From assembly GCA_949130485.1 (NCBI GenBank), contig OX422204.1, forward strand, positions 4,774,015 through 4,838,014: a stretch of 64,000 nt of DNA, read 5' to 3'. The notes beneath the pieces were generated by a model. That model was given only the letters and a program-made list of their open reading frames with translations. It ran no database searches and was not told the DNA's origin. Source of the DNA: Agelas oroides. Taxonomy: Eukaryota; Porifera; Demospongiae; Agelasida; Agelasidae. The position numbers were made by a program, and so were the translations under genes. Positions 61,696 through 64,000 of this stretch are shown here, one piece after another (position 1 is the stretch's first letter; each line of letters begins with the position of its first letter).

Positions 61696-61979
61696 TATGC
61701 ACAAGACTGGGCAAATGCCCTCTCCCCACTTGTGCATCAAAGTAGTATGTCGAAAAGACGGTGTATTTTGGAAGATTAAGGTACTGTTACTTGCTCTGTA
61801 TACTAAAGTAACTGTTACAGTTCATGGTTTTCCAAGTGAGACTTTCACTGGCAATGAAAAACTCTTTGGGAATATTATGGAAACATCCTTTACATACAGA
61901 TCAAATGTTTTTCTCACACTGCATGTGTATTTCCATTTTTGGAAATGTTTACATATTATTTTACATACCTACTTGCTTG

Positions 61980-62410
61980 TTAGAGGTAGTTACAGCCTTA
62001 CAGTGCTTCATCTCTCACACCACTGTCACCCTGCTACCACAGGTGCAAAAGACCTACTCTTGACAATATATTTTACTAGCTAATTTTCCATAATTAATTC
62101 TACTTATATTTTATGTTGATCAATCCGATGGAATCTTGCTGGAACAGTTGTACTATGTGTTCCATAGCGCAGTCTTGCTGCCACGATTGTGCTATGTGGC
62201 CGACACAATTTCACTGGTAAAGTTATGCTCCATGGCCCACAGATTCTTACTGGTAAGATTGTGCCACTGGGACTATGCATGACAGTTAATGAAGGTAATC
62301 TAGTGTGACAGTGCAGGTACACTTTCTTAAGACACCCTTGTTCCCGACTCTTTGCCACCTGTGGTAGCAGGATGACAGTGGTGCGAAAAATGAAGCACTG
62401 TGAGGCTCTT
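61980..62410. repeat. inverted repeat pair, about 80-bp arms
   Basis: CAGTGCTTCATCTCTCACAC and CACCCTGCTACCACAGGTG (61995-62045) are inverted at 62330-62405 (CACCTGTGGTAGCAGGATGA and GAAGCACTGTGAGG). Both match a block of the beta-helix family N-terminus. Confidence 0.65.
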
Positions 62411-62545
62411 GAATGCTGAACACTGGGCAACTGAGATGTCACATGATGCAAACTACAACCATTGCAGTTGCTAATTAGCTACATATTACATCTAAAAGGT
62501 TATATGCTTTGAAAAGGTCACACAAAGTTAATCATCAACCTTTAT

Positions 62546-62953
62546 ATGGAAGATTGTTCTGCTTCAAAAGATGGTTTCATACTACTGGCCTGTCATCATT
62601 GTCCTCAGCATTTCAGTTGTCAGTGTGGTGACAAGTTGGTACTGCATGGTGACCCTCACAGCATCCACCCTTGTCCCTTTACTCACATCTCATTGTTAGA
62701 GCCATCATGTCTCACATGGTCACAGTGTCCGGCAGAGCCTTCACAGTGCTTCACCTCTCACACCACTGTCACCATGCTAGGTGGGGAGTACATCCTCCAC
62801 ACTACATGTTACAGTGGTCTTGTGTAATGTCACTCTCCATATATGGAAGTAGGTCTGAAGTAAATGGTAGTGCAAGGGAGAATCATGTGATCAATATAGA
62901 GAGGGAGGAATTGGGTTCACAGCTGTGGCAGACTTTTCTCTCTCTGGAATAAC
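62546..62953 (+). pseudogene. beta-helix family N-terminal fragment, plus strand
   Basis: The plus strand gives PSCLTWSQCPAEPSQCFTSH, then in a shifted frame LSIYGSRSEVNGSARENHVI and NIEREELGSQLWQTF. It is the inverse of 59500-59860 and extends further into the conserved LSIYG / VNGSAREN region. Frameshifts suggest a broken copy. Confidence 0.5.
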
Positions 62954-63805
62954 ATTGGTCAAGTGTGGAGTGCAGGGAATAAAAGGAGGCTTAAAGTGAC
63001 TGAGACAATAGTTGCACTTTCTGTATTTCCTATTGTATGTATTTGTAGTCAGCTTTTATTCATCAACAACAACACTCAAAATTGAGCTGCCTTACATTAA
63101 TGTAAGAAGTATGTCAGCTATTCAAGACTCAGTGATCATCCATAGTAACTAGGAATACGCATGCGCAGAGTATGCCTCGCGCAGAAGAATATCCGGAAAT
63201 ATGCAAGTAGATATCCGTTGTAACCACGTGTAGCGTGTAGGTGCTAGGTGCTGGAGACGAGATAGAGCGATGAAGATGGCAAAGCGGTCGTCTGAAGAGT
63301 TTCAGGAAGTGAGCGTAGTGTCATGCGAGTATCTGTCAGACTCTTTCTCCTTTGCCTTACTCTCTTCTGATGCAGTGTCCCTTTGTTTCCGTCTTCGCTC
63401 TCTAGCACGATCACGCTTTGACTGCTTCTGCTCCATTTCGGCTCTCGGACGATCTTTTTCACACGTCGATCGCCTCCTGCTCCCACCAGTACCATGTGGC
63501 CCCTGCTCCGTTTCGGCTCTCGCACGCGCACGATCTTTCGATCGCCTCCTGGTCGGACCAGTACCACGTGGCTAGTAGTCTGGGGACGAGACCACAGAAA
63601 CCGCGCCCACGTAATCAAAGTGTGACGGATATACATACATACAAACGCGAGCTGACTACGCTGCACGATTAGTAGCCTCGCGCTAAGGCGCTCGGCAATT
63701 CCAGACTGTTGGACTGTAACCTCAATGGCAGAGTTTCATAATGTTAAATTAGAAAACCAGAACATACGGTCAAGGGGTCATGGGCATTAATTAGATTAAT
63801 GCGGT

Positions 63806-63946
63806 TTGGGTTCGAGATGAATACACTTAGTGAAGCCACTACATTGCGTAGCAAAAAGGATAGGCGTTCCACTACTAGCGGTTGGTTTCGAGATGAATAC
63901 ACTTGGTGAAGCCACTACATTGCGCAGCAAAAGGTGTAGGCGTTCC
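63806..63946. repeat. tandem duplication of about 74 bp
   Basis: GTTCGAGATGAATACACTTA and GTGAAGCCACTACATTGCG recur at 63888 with minor changes, ending AGGCGTTCC in both copies. It lies at the window end, so more copies may follow. Confidence 0.85.
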
Positions 63947-64000
63947 CTTAAAGAGGAAGACATCCCTGGGGCTTCCTTAAACGGGAGGGATCCAGGGTGT

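Noticed and set aside
61496-62083. 195-codon plus-strand ORF.
   Set aside because: It crosses a G-rich tract and a fragment of the beta-helix repeat and shows no coherent domain.
63244-63666. Minus-strand ORF of 140 codons with VLV.GGDR and REPK.SR repeats.
   Set aside because: It reflects a short imperfect internal duplication (CGATCGCCTCCTG.. blocks). Other frames are equally open and no family was recognised.

Overview
The window looks like metazoan, most likely sponge (demosponge-type), nuclear DNA. It has spliceosomal genes with GT-AG introns, no bacterial-style operons, and a dense mixture of DNA transposons, retroelement debris, tRNA-derived repeats and short palindromic elements. The sponge attribution is an inference from the gene and repeat families (BEN, KDZ, pogo with a PHD-like finger, HECT and beta-helix proteins). 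I could not run a search to confirm it.

The only clearly intact host gene is a plus-strand bubblegum-type acyl-CoA synthetase (ACSBG). It runs as 15 exons from about 1.5 kb to 33.26 kb, every exon junction is phase-consistent, and only its first exons lie upstream of the window. Its introns are stuffed with mobile DNA. The largest, 17.25 kb between exons J and K, holds: a reverse-transcriptase pseudogene interrupted by a 7.24-kb TA-flanked Tc1/mariner-like element; a pogo-like transposase with a C-terminal zinc finger, interrupted by a 735-bp element; and a three-level nest of non-autonomous elements. The next large intron contains a Penelope-like element, a MULE remnant and an inverted dimer of tRNA-like sequences.

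The most unusual unit is the 7.24-kb element at 10204-17446. Besides a Tc1-like DD34E transposase with its own intron, it carries a multi-exon BEN-domain gene on the opposite strand and possibly a third small gene. It sits at a TA inside the reverse-transcriptase ORF; removing it with one TA restores that ORF in frame.

From 33.3 to 47 kb are diverged direct repeats, a 9-bp-TSD MITE, a Helitron-like fragment, a decayed KDZ transposase gene, and about 3 kb of 9-bp minisatellite in two inverted blocks with higher-order structure. From 47 to 64 kb are fragments of a beta-helix-like cell-surface protein family in both orientations, a SINE, a 4.5-kb structure with long inverted repeats, an rve-integrase-like pseudogene, a minus-strand HECT ubiquitin-ligase gene with apparent frameshifts, a second inverted tRNA-like dimer, and an internally deleted pogo element.

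No CRISPR array, rRNA or convincing functional tRNA gene was seen. All family assignments come from recognised motifs and exon-by-exon comparison with remembered family features, not from database searches.
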